DNA of 64,000 nt, taken from contig NZ_AP031572.1 in the NCBI RefSeq assembly GCF_040436315.1, positions 1,798,001 through 1,862,000 on the forward strand. Direction: 5' to 3'. Source of the stretch: Synechocystis sp. LKSZ1 (GTDB lineage Bacteria; Cyanobacteriota; Cyanobacteriia; Cyanobacteriales; Microcystaceae). Positions 1-8,647 of this stretch are shown here, in pieces (position 1 is the stretch's first letter; every line of letters begins with the position of its first letter). The notes beneath the pieces were generated by a model that worked only from the letters and a program-made list of their open reading frames with translations, did no database searches and was not told the origin of the DNA. The position numbers and the translations under genes were made by a program.

Positions 1-1931
1 TGGTAGAGTTGCCGGTCAGAGAAAATAACACCACGACTCTGGGGTTGGGCGTCGGGCCAATCACCATTTAAGCCGTACTCATAACTGCCGCTGTACTCGT
101 AAGTACGGGTAAAGGCCCAATCGTCACCGTCGTAGGCAATGGCCAATAATTCCGGGGCCTTGCCCGTGGTGACACAGGCCTGCCAATTTTCTCCCTGAAA
201 ACGAGCTGTGCCATCGGCCCCAGTTATAGCCACCGCACAGGGCCGGACGGGCCGCCGCTCCTTCGCCGTTAATTGGGAGCGGTAGAGTTCGACGCGGGAG
301 TCCACCACGGGTTTCCCCGTATCTAAATGATTGACCTGTACCCGGCCCTGGTCAGGAAACCATTGAGCTAGCAGACCCAGATTGGTTAGCTGAACCAGAC
401 CATAAAATTCTGGCTCTCGGTACTGCGTCTTGCCGTCACTGTCGTAGGTGTTGGCCCTGGCCCGGATACCGTAGGCCAACAGTCCCGTGGCTGAGCCTAA
501 TCGCTCTGGTAGGGAGACCGTCACCTCCTGGGTTTGGTTAAGGGCCTTGGTTAAGGGATAGCGTTTCCAATCGGTCGCCGGGGCCAGTAAATCCTTAGGT
601 TCGCCGTTGGGAAAAGCCGAATCCACAAAAACCAGATCCGTCGGTGCGACGCGACGAAAATCGGCCTGGTACTCCTCCTCCGGTAAGTTAACGGCGCTGA
701 GGTGCAGGCGGAGATCTAATCCGGCCGGAAAAATGCTCAGGCCGGTTGGGGCCCAGAGATCCGGTGCGATGTCCCCCGTGCGATATTCCAGGGTTTGGCC
801 CGCCTCCAGCACTTGGCCAAATTGGTCTTTGATGCCAGGTTTAATCTCAATCTGGTAGTTAGTATTCGGTTCCAGGGCCCAGGGGTTAATACTCACTACC
901 GAATCCCCGTCGTAGGCCCGGAAGACCTTCACCTCTGCCTTGGGAGCCGGACTTAGGCTCAGGGCCTGGGCCACCGAGTCCGCCACTAGGGGATTATTAA
1001 ACTTGAGTTGGGGACTGCCATTGACAAAACGGCCGTAGGCCCCGCCGGCATCGGGTTGGCCATAGGCTTCGACCCCTTCTAACTGGAGCGGCCCGTAGGT
1101 TCGGATTTGACTCTGATAGGTAAGGTTGGAGGGAAGATTCCCCTGGGCCGGCAAGACCCCTTCCGCAATTTTAAACTGGTAGGTCTGGCCTTTAGCCAGG
1201 TCGTACTTAGGCTGGAGTTCGTAGCGCCAGGCCCGGTTGCTGGCATCATATTCAGCTTCGGGGTCAAGAACTTCGTCGTTCTCCAACAAACGAATATCAA
1301 GGGCAACGGTTTGGTCTTCTCCACTGGGGCTGAGGCTAAGGTGTTGCTGCAGAGAAGGCAGGTCTAATTCGACGTTGGAGCGAAAGCTAAGTTTGGGATG
1401 GAGGATCATCGGTTCCGGTGGGTTCTCATCCCCTTCGATCACTCCCGGTAGTTCACTAATTTCAATATTGCCAGTGCTAAAAGTCCAGGCTAAATCACTT
1501 TCTAAACGATGACGCTTGAGATCCTGGAGTCCTGCCTTGAGGGTCACTTGAAAACGACTGGCCTTGGGCAGGGCCTGTTCAGGTTGAAAACCCACCATCG
1601 TCGGGGTCAGGAAGCGAAATTGACCGGGAATAGCCGGTTTCAGTTCAAATTTTTGGAGCAGGCCCTGTTGTTGAGCGCTTTCCAAGGCCTCTAGGGGAAT
1701 CAGGGGTTCTTTGAATCGGATCAAGATTTGGGCCAGGGGTTGAACCTCACCGACGGGACTCACCTGTTCAATCCAGGCGGGTAATTGGGGGGCCGGCAGA
1801 GGTTCCACAAAGGGCCAGGTGTTGCTGAGGGCCGGCAAATTGAGGCCCTGACAGGCATGGAGACTGGTGAGCAGGCCTAGAAAAAAGAAGAGCCCTAACC
1901 AGTACCGACGCCACCTGCGACGAGTTCCCAT
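1..1931 (-). CDS. Alpha-2-macroglobulin family lipoprotein (N-terminal part, cut by window edge)
   Basis: Reading the minus strand from the ATG at 1929-1931 gives about 643 open codons that run off the left edge, so the C-terminal part is missing. The N-terminus has arginines, a hydrophobic segment and a lipobox ending in Leu-His-Ala-Cys (Cys27), so the protein is probably a lipoprotein. Next come bacterial Ig-like (SbsA/Big_5-type) domains at about residues 60-170 and 320-420, then macroglobulin-type beta domains. The last visible residues, SRGVIFSDRQLYQ, match the conserved 'SDRxxYxPGE' region of bacterial A2M proteins. Family members are thought to trap attacking proteases in the periplasm. 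The thioester motif, if any, would lie outside the window. The gene is divergent from the histidine kinase at 2142, with about 210 bp between them. Confidence 0.85.
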   Translation of the reverse strand, partial: MGTRRRWRRYWLGLFFFLGLLTSLHACQGLNLPALSNTWPFVEPLPAPQLPAWIEQVSPVGEVQPLAQILIRFKEPLIPLEALESAQQQGLLQKFELKPAIPGQFRFLTPTMVGFQPEQALPKASRFQVTLKAGLQDLKRHRLESDLAWTFSTGNIEISELPGVIEGDENPPEPMILHPKLSFRSNVELDLPSLQQHLSLSPSGEDQTVALDIRLLENDEVLDPEAEYDASNRAWRYELQPKYDLAKGQTYQFKIAEGVLPAQGNLPSNLTYQSQIRTYGPLQLEGVEAYGQPDAGGAYGRFVNGSPQLKFNNPLVADSVAQALSLSPAPKAEVKVFRAYDGDSVVSINPWALEPNTNYQIEIKPGIKDQFGQVLEAGQTLEYRTGDIAPDLWAPTGLSIFPAGLDLRLHLSAVNLPEEEYQADFRRVAPTDLVFVDSAFPNGEPKDLLAPATDWKRYPLTKALNQTQEVTVSLPERLGSATGLLAYGIRARANTYDSDGKTQYREPEFYGLVQLTNLGLLAQWFPDQGRVQVNHLDTGKPVVDSRVELYRSQLTAKERRPVRPCAVAITGADGTARFQGENWQACVTTGKAPELLAIAYDGDDWAFTRTYEYSGSYEYGLNGDWPDAQPQSRGVIFSDRQLY

Positions 1932-2141
1932 AACCGTACTTCCCCAACACTTCCTTTCTGTCTTAGCTCAGGATGCCCAAGGAACGAGCCCTTTGCCCAC
2001 AATTCTTAATTCTTGGGGATGAACACCCCCCGACCGCCTAAAATAAACTGATGGTGGGCTAACCCGACCGCCAGACCGTCAAAGCCATGCCCGGGCCCCT
2101 GAATTGTCTTGCCTCCTAGGAATTCCCCCAGTACAGGATCC

Positions 2142-4130
2142 ATGCGCAACTCCACGTCTGTTCTGACAGAGCTGTTGCCGGTCTTCCCCGAGTGGCGACC
2201 GCAAATGTATTTCAAGTCTTCCCTCACGGCCCTTTCCCATGCAATGGAAGACCAGGTACTGGCAGACCAAACGCCGCCCCTGATTATTGCCAGCTTTCAG
2301 CGAGAGCGCTTTTATCGCCAGGAGGCCCACCGCTACCGACGCATTGCCGAGCGAACTTCCCAGGTCTATGTCCTCTCGGCCCCAGAAACCGACTTTAAAC
2401 ATAGCTCCGATATCTACGAAACCATTGCCTTTGATCCCGAGGATGCCCTGGCCAAGGAATGGCATCTAGTGGTCATTGGTCAGCATTACGCCAGTTGCCT
2501 CATCTGTCGGGAGCGCTTAACCCCGACCAATATTGACAACAATCGCCGCTTTGAGGGCATTTGGACTTTTGACCGTCGCGTTAGTCAGGTGGCGGCAGAA
2601 CTGCTCCTCAAACGCATTCTAGGCTACCGGCCCGAACTAGCTACTAAGATACAACAAGCACAACAAATCTATTTAGAGCCAGCCCAACCTCGGTTGGTAG
2701 AGTCTCCCTTTGCTAATCCCGACCCCTTTGTGCAACGGCTGGTCACCTACCTCCAGGCCGGTCAGTATAAGTTGATCAAAGCCAACCGTTCTCTCCTGCT
2801 CAAGGAACAAAAGGAACGTTTGCTCAATTCCGTGACCACCGCCATTCGTCGTTCCCTCAACCCGGAGGAAATTCTCCAGGTGGCCGTCGAAAAACTAGGC
2901 GAAGGCCTAGGGGTCTGTCGGGCCGTGATCTATCGCTGTGCGGAAACCGATGCTGCCGCCGTCATTAGCCACGAATTCCTCAGCCAGAATATTTCTTCCC
3001 TCAAGGGCCAAGCCTGGCCCCTGCAAACCAATCCCCTTTTCCAGAAAGTGGTGGAATTGCGGGACTCCCTGGCCATCGATAATGCCCTGGAGGACGCTAG
3101 TCTAATTAACCAAGCCCAATCGATCCAATCCCTGGCCCGGAGTTGCTCGATCCTATCCTGGATGCTGGTGCCGATCTTTTACCGAGACCGCCTGTTGGGG
3201 ATGATGGAACTGCATCACTGCGGCCCGGCGCCGACGACTTGGCACCAGGATGATGTGGCCCTGGTGGAGGCCATTGCCACTCAAGTGGGGGTGGCCCTGA
3301 TCCAAGCCGAGGCCTATGCCAATCTCCAGGAACTCAACGAACAATTGGAGGCCCTGGATCGTACCCGCTCTAACCTGGTGGCCATTACCGGTCATGAGTT
3401 GCGAACCCCCCTTTCCACCATTCAAGTCTGTCTCGAAAGTCTGGCCACCGAGCCGGATATGCCCGCTGAACTGCGCCAGGTGATGCTCAATACGGCCTTG
3501 GCCGATGCGGAGCGGATGCGAAAATTAGTACAAGATTTTTTAACCCTGTCCCAACTCGAAAGTGGGCGCATTGAGTGGAATACGGAGCCCATTTCCCTGA
3601 CGGAATGTGTTGAATTGTCCCTGAGCCATATCCGGGCCCATAATCGCAACCAGGCCCTGCCCAAAATTCTCAACCGGGTCACTGACGATCTCCCCCTCGT
3701 TCAAGCAGATGGGGAATGGCTGGTGGAACTGCTGGCCAAACTGTTAGATAACGCTATTAAATTTACCGGTTCCGAGGGCCAGATCACCCTAGCAGTTAGT
3801 AAACACAATGCCTGTCTCCTAGAGGTAACAGTCGCCGATACGGGGCGGGGCATTGAACCCAATCGCCTGGAGACGGTGTTTGACCGCTTCTACCAAGAAG
3901 AAGGGGCCCTGCGACGGAGCACAGGGGGAACTGGCCTAGGCCTAGCCATTTGTCGCCAAATCGTGACGGGCTGGGGGGGAGAAATTTGGGCCGAATCCGC
4001 TGGCAAAAACCAAGGCAGTCAATTCCATTTCACCCTGCCGATTGTTCCCGCTCCCGTCAAGGAAACATCGCCAAAGCCATCACCGTTAAAAACGCCAAAC
4101 CGTTCTCCCCGTCGCAAAAAATTAGCTTAA
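2142..4130 (+). CDS. DICT-domain sensory histidine kinase (DICT-GAF-HisKA-HATPase)
   Basis: The protein is about 662 residues. The N-terminal ~170 residues match the DICT sensory domain (YFKSSLTALSHAMEDQV), which in cyanobacteria is linked to light-type signalling proteins. A GAF domain follows at about residues 230-390. The transmitter has the H-box VAITGHELRTPLS (His about residue 418), the N-box LLDNAIKFT, the G1 box DTGRGI and the G2 box GTGLGLAI, so it should be an active kinase. No membrane segment is seen, so it is cytoplasmic. A TTG at 2109 would add 11 residues. I prefer the ATG at 2142 because it lies closer to the start of the DICT domain. No response regulator is adjacent, so the partner is unknown. 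The tail is a short basic, proline-rich extension. Confidence 0.9.
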   Translation: MRNSTSVLTELLPVFPEWRPQMYFKSSLTALSHAMEDQVLADQTPPLIIASFQRERFYRQEAHRYRRIAERTSQVYVLSAPETDFKHSSDIYETIAFDPEDALAKEWHLVVIGQHYASCLICRERLTPTNIDNNRRFEGIWTFDRRVSQVAAELLLKRILGYRPELATKIQQAQQIYLEPAQPRLVESPFANPDPFVQRLVTYLQAGQYKLIKANRSLLLKEQKERLLNSVTTAIRRSLNPEEILQVAVEKLGEGLGVCRAVIYRCAETDAAAVISHEFLSQNISSLKGQAWPLQTNPLFQKVVELRDSLAIDNALEDASLINQAQSIQSLARSCSILSWMLVPIFYRDRLLGMMELHHCGPAPTTWHQDDVALVEAIATQVGVALIQAEAYANLQELNEQLEALDRTRSNLVAITGHELRTPLSTIQVCLESLATEPDMPAELRQVMLNTALADAERMRKLVQDFLTLSQLESGRIEWNTEPISLTECVELSLSHIRAHNRNQALPKILNRVTDDLPLVQADGEWLVELLAKLLDNAIKFTGSEGQITLAVSKHNACLLEVTVADTGRGIEPNRLETVFDRFYQEEGALRRSTGGTGLGLAICRQIVTGWGGEIWAESAGKNQGSQFHFTLPIVPAPVKETSPKPSPLKTPNRSPRRKKLA

Positions 4131-4134
4131 GCCT

Positions 4135-5406
4135 CTAGTAGTACAAAAGTTTGAAGCGCTGGTCAACCGGTAGGAACTCACGGGAATAACAGGCTGGAAA
4201 AGGGACAAAATTTTGTTCCACGCTACGGACATGGGCCAGGGCCGCTTGGTCGAGGGGTTCGTAGCCACTGGACTCCACCACCTGTAGATTTTGGACTTTT
4301 CCTTCACGGGTGATGGCGTAGGTTACAAGCACTTGCCAGACGCCTCGGTGGGGGGGCTTGGGTGGACTCCAGGTATTGCCGAGGGTCGCCTTGAGGTTGG
4401 CGAGGTAGGTATTGACCTGATTTTGGCAAGCGATAGTAACGACGGGTTGGTGGGTGGGAGTCGTTGGTGGTGGGGTTGGGGTTGGCCCTGGTGGGGAAGT
4501 TGGCCCCGGTGGCGGTGGGGTGGGCCCCGGTGGCAGCGAGGACGGAGGCTGAGGAAAACCCTCGGGGGAGCAGTCGTAGCCCGGCAATAGGCTTCGACAC
4601 AGATTTTGCATTTCGCTAGGAGGGCCGAGGGGAATCTGAAAACCCTGGAAGAGTTGGCTATTGAGGAGGGCCGCTATTTCCGCTGGAGTCATGGACATCA
4701 CCGGCCCCAATTGATTATTAATAACGCTAACCTTTTCCCCTGCTTTGACCCGGAGGGGCTGACCAGGATTATTGGGAAGGTTGACTGTGACTACACCGGA
4801 CAATACCTTGACGGTTCCCCCCTCTGCCGTTGTCCCTTGGGCCTGGGTGGGCGGGGTTAGGCCCTGGCCGGAGGAGAGTTGATTTTCCAGGGCCGCTAAA
4901 CGGGATTGCAAGCCCTGGAGTTGGGCCTCTAGACCCATAGCCGCTGGGGCCTCATTTTTTTGCAGAACGTAGAGCGTCCCCAGCACCGATACTGTTAGAT
5001 TAGCCACACAGCCGTTAACTGGCCCACTAATCAATAGTTCTCCGTTAACGACATCCACGCACTGACCGACGGTGACGCGGGTTTGCCGTCCAAGACGGCC
5101 CTGGGCTCCATTATTAAAGGCCAAACCGGCCCGGGACTCCTGGGTGAGAACAATTTGACCGAAGTTGGCCTGATCCTTGACCTTCGCCGGTACATTCTGG
5201 ATATAGACCTGGTTACCGTCAATGATTTCTTGGATCGTGGCCTGGGTAATCTGGGTCTGGCTTGGTAACGCCGTCAATAACCATCCCAGCAAGGCCCCCC
5301 CAGCGGTGAGGTATGGGCTTTTTCTCCCGCCCGTGGCCCTGCGGAATTGACTTAAGGGTTGACTGGGCGAGGCCGGTTTGCGTTTTTTCCATCCTGGGTA
5401 CTGCAT
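4135..5406 (-). CDS. FecR-like domain / proline-rich linker / TonB C-terminal domain protein
   Basis: The protein is about 423 residues. After a basic N-terminus there is one hydrophobic segment (about residues 35-50, LLGWLLTALPS), which is a signal anchor or signal peptide. A FecR-like beta domain follows, with 'GNQVYIQ', 'GQIVLTQ.SRAGLAFNNGAQGRLG' and 'KVLSGVVTVN', and a coiled stretch near residues 165-185. A proline-rich linker of about 40 residues (PPGPTPPPP-type) leads to a TonB C-terminal domain (VTYAITREGKVQNLQVVESS). TonB domains span the periplasm and contact outer-membrane receptors, and FecR domains bind partners in the periplasm. One polypeptide carrying both is unusual. I chose the ATG at 5406, which has a G-run (GGGGGG) just upstream; GTG at 5421 is the alternative. 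It ends 4 bp from the kinase gene, convergently. Confidence 0.8.
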   Translation of the reverse strand: MQYPGWKKRKPASPSQPLSQFRRATGGRKSPYLTAGGALLGWLLTALPSQTQITQATIQEIIDGNQVYIQNVPAKVKDQANFGQIVLTQESRAGLAFNNGAQGRLGRQTRVTVGQCVDVVNGELLISGPVNGCVANLTVSVLGTLYVLQKNEAPAAMGLEAQLQGLQSRLAALENQLSSGQGLTPPTQAQGTTAEGGTVKVLSGVVTVNLPNNPGQPLRVKAGEKVSVINNQLGPVMSMTPAEIAALLNSQLFQGFQIPLGPPSEMQNLCRSLLPGYDCSPEGFPQPPSSLPPGPTPPPPGPTSPPGPTPTPPPTTPTHQPVVTIACQNQVNTYLANLKATLGNTWSPPKPPHRGVWQVLVTYAITREGKVQNLQVVESSGYEPLDQAALAHVRSVEQNFVPFPACYSREFLPVDQRFKLLYY

Positions 5407-5470
5407 AGTTTTGCCCCCCACAGTAATCCACTAGAATATTGACTGCATCCTGATCTTCTGAAAACGTCCT

Positions 5471-6241
5471 ATGCTAGCCAAACGAATTCTTCCCTGCCTC
5501 GATGTTAACGCTGGACGGGTCGTCAAAGGTGTTAATTTTGTTGACCTTAAGGATGCTGGCGACCCCGTGGAATTGGCCCGCCGCTATAACCAAGCCGGAG
5601 CGGATGAGTTGGTGTTTCTCGATATCACTGCGACCCATGAGCAACGGGACACGATCCTAGATGTGGTGTATCGGACAGCCGAAGAAGTCTTTATTCCCTT
5701 AACGGTGGGAGGCGGCATCCAAAGCTTAGAACAAATTAAAGCTTTGTTAAGGGCCGGGGCAGACAAGGTCAGTATTAATTCCTCAGCGGTGCGAAATCCT
5801 AGCTTGATTAATGCGGCCAGTGACCGCTTCGGTTCCCAGTGCATTGTAGTGGCTATTGATGCCCGACGACGCTTAGATCCCCACAATCCGGGTTGGGATG
5901 TCTATGTCCGGGGGGGGCGAGAAAATACGGGACGGGATGCCCTGGCCTGGGCCGAGGAAGTGGCTCAACGAGGGGCCGGAGAATTGCTGGTGACCAGTAT
6001 GGATGCTGATGGAACCCAGGCCGGTTATGATTTGCCCTTAACGGCTGCCATTGCCGAACGGGTGGAAATTCCGGTGATTGCTTCGGGGGGTGCGGGCAAC
6101 TGTCAGCATATCTACGAGGCCCTGACGACGGGAAAAGCCGAGGCGGCCCTGCTAGCATCCTTACTGCACTACGGTCAACTTACCATCGACGAAGTCAAGA
6201 CCTATCTCCAGGGTCAGCAAATCCCGGTACGCATCGTCTAG
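5471..6241 (+). CDS. hisF: Imidazole glycerol phosphate synthase cyclase subunit HisF
   Basis: The protein is 256 residues, the normal length. HisF is the (beta/alpha)8 cyclase half of the HisF-HisH complex and makes imidazole glycerol phosphate and AICAR in histidine synthesis. The N-terminus [12 protein letters not shown] holds the catalytic Asp11, and VVAIDARR holds Asp130. Phosphate-binding glycine motifs (TVGGGIQ, ASGGAGN) are present. It is divergent from the FecR/TonB gene, 64 bp away. hisC lies 0.4 kb downstream on the same strand, separated by a small membrane protein gene. The other his genes are not in the window, as is usual for the scattered cyanobacterial his genes. Confidence 0.97.
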   Translation: MLAKRILPCLDVNAGRVVKGVNFVDLKDAGDPVELARRYNQAGADELVFLDITATHEQRDTILDVVYRTAEEVFIPLTVGGGIQSLEQIKALLRAGADKVSINSSAVRNPSLINAASDRFGSQCIVVAIDARRRLDPHNPGWDVYVRGGRENTGRDALAWAEEVAQRGAGELLVTSMDADGTQAGYDLPLTAAIAERVEIPVIASGGAGNCQHIYEALTTGKAEAALLASLLHYGQLTIDEVKTYLQGQQIPVRIV

Positions 6242-6336
6242 GGGAAGTCCTGGAGAAAAGCTTAAGTTTCTCGTGATTGACCTTGCCATCTGCATAGGGT
6301 GCATTAAAATAAAAATAAGTTAACAATTTTTAATAT

Positions 6337-6531
6337 ATGTTGGTGCCCATTCTTATTTTTGATGTGGCTCTGGTGGCTTGGTCGCTACATTTGATGCAAC
6401 AAGCAGTAGTCGAGCAAGAGTTTTCGTTAATGCTAGCCGGAACCCTCGTGGCCCTGGCTGCTGCTGCCATGCTCGTCGTCTATTTCTTAATGGGCCACTG
6501 TCTTTCCTACCTGTCCCAACTTCCCTACTAG
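6337..6531 (+). CDS. Small two-helix membrane protein, unknown function
   Basis: This 64-residue ORF has two clear hydrophobic helices (about residues 3-22 and 31-52) and ends with GHCLSYLSQLPY. The ATG lies after an AT-rich leader (6300-6336) with no strong Shine-Dalgarno. Codon use fits the neighbours. The sequence has the look of a conserved cyanobacterial small membrane protein, but I cannot assign it to a named family. It sits between hisF and hisC, which need not imply a role in histidine synthesis. Confidence 0.6.
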   Translation: MLVPILIFDVALVAWSLHLMQQAVVEQEFSLMLAGTLVALAAAAMLVVYFLMGHCLSYLSQLPY

Positions 6532-6652
6532 GAAGCAACGAATTCCGCCCCTCCAACGTAAACTGTCCTGGCCGGAGACCATCCCAGCTTGAGTGGAGGC
6601 AGGTTGAAAAAGCGGTCTATGATGGATCACATTTGGCCTAATCTAAAATTCC

Positions 6653-7699
6653 ATGCTACCGATTCGTGATTGTGTCCGCCAAACGGCAGGCTATGTTCCT
6701 GGTGAACAACCCCAGACCAGTGATTACATCAAGCTCAACACCAACGAAAATCCCTACCCCCCTCCCGCTGCTGTTTTTGAAGGGTTAACCGCAGAACTCG
6801 ACAAGGTTCGCCTCTACCCCGACCCCCGCTCTACCCAGCTACGTCAGGCGGCAGCTCAGGTTTTTGGTGTCACACCCGAGCAAATTTTGGCGGGAAATGG
6901 GTCAGATGACATCCTCAACATTGCCCTCCGCACTTTTGTTAGTCCCGGAGAAACCGTTGCTTTTTTGGACTTGACCTATTCGCTCTACCAAACCCTGGCG
7001 GCGGTACACGGGGCCACCATCGAGAAATTTCCCCTCAATGACCAGTTTCAGATGGCAGGGCCCCTCCTCTGTCCCCAGGCCAAATTAATTTTTCTGGCCT
7101 CTCCCAACGCCCCCATTGGTCAGCACCTACACCGGCAATTTTTGCTGGAAACCTGTCGCCAGGCCCAGGGAATTGTCCTGATCGATGAAGCCTACATTGA
7201 TTTTTCCGACGAAGACCATTGGGACTTTTTGACCCAGTTCGACAATGTGGTGATTTCTCGTACCCTTTCCAAAAGCTATAGTTTAGCGGGGATGCGGGTG
7301 GGCTTTGGCATCAGTTCCCCGGCCATCATTACGGAAATGGATAAAGTCCGCGATTCCTACAACCTCGATCGTCTCGCCCAGACCCTGGGCCATCAGGCCT
7401 TGGCGGCCACAGCGAAATTTAAACCCCTCTGGCAGAAAATTCGCGCCACTCGTCAACGTCTAAGCCAGGCCCTAGAGAAGCTAGATTTTCAAGTTCTTCC
7501 CTCTGATGCTAATTTTGTGCTGGCTTCCCCGGCCTGGATTGGTGCAGAACAGCTCTACCAAGAACTCAAACAACGGAAAATCCTCGTCCGCTATTTCCAT
7601 CAGCCCCGTATCCAGAATTATGTGCGGATTTCTATTGGCACGGATGCCGAAATTGATCAACTCCTGGCAGCGGTTACTGCCCTGCGAGGCCAGCCCTAG
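6653..7699 (+). CDS. hisC: Histidinol-phosphate aminotransferase
   Basis: The protein is 348 residues with a class I/II aminotransferase fold. It converts imidazole acetol phosphate to histidinol phosphate using PLP. It starts with the family-typical LNTNENPYPPP substrate arm. The Schiff-base lysine is Lys207 in SRTLSKSYSLAGMRVGF, and the C-terminal arginine motif is NYVRISIGT. Its stop codon overlaps the stop of the convergent VOC-family gene within the 4-base CTAG at 7696-7699. Confidence 0.96.
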   Translation: MLPIRDCVRQTAGYVPGEQPQTSDYIKLNTNENPYPPPAAVFEGLTAELDKVRLYPDPRSTQLRQAAAQVFGVTPEQILAGNGSDDILNIALRTFVSPGETVAFLDLTYSLYQTLAAVHGATIEKFPLNDQFQMAGPLLCPQAKLIFLASPNAPIGQHLHRQFLLETCRQAQGIVLIDEAYIDFSDEDHWDFLTQFDNVVISRTLSKSYSLAGMRVGFGISSPAIITEMDKVRDSYNLDRLAQTLGHQALAATAKFKPLWQKIRATRQRLSQALEKLDFQVLPSDANFVLASPAWIGAEQLYQELKQRKILVRYFHQPRIQNYVRISIGTDAEIDQLLAAVTALRGQP

Positions 7700-8271
7700 T
7701 TTTTGACTTCTGTTAGCTCGATTACCCGTTCATCGTAGTCCTTAACCAAAAAGTTGAGGGGTTTATTGCGGCGGACTTTGTAGCGGAGACGGCGGGCCTG
7801 AACCTTGAGCAAAATTTGTTCTAAGCAATCGTGGTCAAAGCAGACATGACGTTGCTGATTTTTATTGCCGAGGCTGGCCCCGCCGATGATATGGAGTTGA
7901 GTATTCTTTTTAAGCTGATACCACAGGCCTTCGTTTTGACTAAAACGGGTGGTAGGGGATAGTTGGGGATTGGAGGCCATATAGAAGGAGTCCATGCCTG
8001 CCGTACCCAGGGTCTGCTCGTAGTTGTAGTAGTAATGCAGAGGGACATCGGCCACGTTGAGATTCAGCAAATTCTCATAGAACTGACGGGCCACTTCGAG
8101 ATCGGAAACCATGATGGTGTGAACCTTAGGCGCACTGGTCAGAAACATCCACATGGCTAGGGCATAGGCCGCCAGCAGCATGACCATAATGCCTTGGGTC
8201 GAAAATAGGCTGTCGATGGGCACAAAGGCCCCCAAAACCAGGGGAAAATTTAGAGAGACACAGAGCATCAT
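7696..8271 (-). CDS. Membrane-anchored glyoxalase/VOC-fold protein
   Basis: The protein is 191 residues. Two hydrophobic segments at the N-terminus (about residues 3-20 and 26-45) are followed by a VOC-type module starting SAPKVHTIMVSDLEVARQFYENLL, the usual first beta-alpha unit of glyoxalase-fold proteins. The later 'RHVCFDHDCLEQILLKV' and 'YKVRRNKPLNFLVKDYDERVIEL' fit the second half of the fold. Metal ligands are not complete enough to predict a reaction. It is convergent with hisC. Start at the first ATG; the second Met gives the same domain content. Confidence 0.75.
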   Translation of the reverse strand: MMLCVSLNFPLVLGAFVPIDSLFSTQGIMVMLLAAYALAMWMFLTSAPKVHTIMVSDLEVARQFYENLLNLNVADVPLHYYYNYEQTLGTAGMDSFYMASNPQLSPTTRFSQNEGLWYQLKKNTQLHIIGGASLGNKNQQRHVCFDHDCLEQILLKVQARRLRYKVRRNKPLNFLVKDYDERVIELTEVKN

Positions 8272-8647
8272 TTCAATTGTTCAGTTTTGGGTGAACGACC
8301 TAACGCTAACCATTAGTACAGCGTGGGCTTCCCAATTGATTGGTAACTGCCGCCAGAATTCCGTAATTCTTTTGGTCTTATATTGCTTCCAAGGGCAGGG
8401 GTTCTTCCCAAGCCCCACAATTTTTTTCTTGGGCCACGAACCGTTTCGCTTGGTTTGTGCTTAGGGCATGGGTGGGCAAGACAAAGATATCCTAGCAGAA
8501 ATTATTCATTTCCTCATCCCCCTTGTACCCTTGATGGCTTTGCTTATCAATTCGTGCAGAGGAAAATCGCCCTAATGCTGACAGAACCGTGGGTCAACGT
8601 CAGGGCAAAGCGGTAAATCCTGTTTAGGGAGGGTCAAGTCTGGCCAT
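8272..8647 (+). other. Intergenic region, no gene recognised
   Basis: This 376-bp stretch lies between two leftward genes: the VOC-fold gene, which starts at 8271, and phosphoketolase, which ends at 8648. It should contain the promoter of the VOC gene and the 3' region of phosphoketolase. Short ORFs on the plus strand here have no family-like features. I saw no tRNA-like arms and no clear terminator hairpin. Confidence 0.5.

Noticed and set aside
8272-8647. Possible tRNA or small RNA upstream of the VOC gene
   Set aside because: No cloverleaf arms, T-loop consensus or strong hairpin could be traced by eye.
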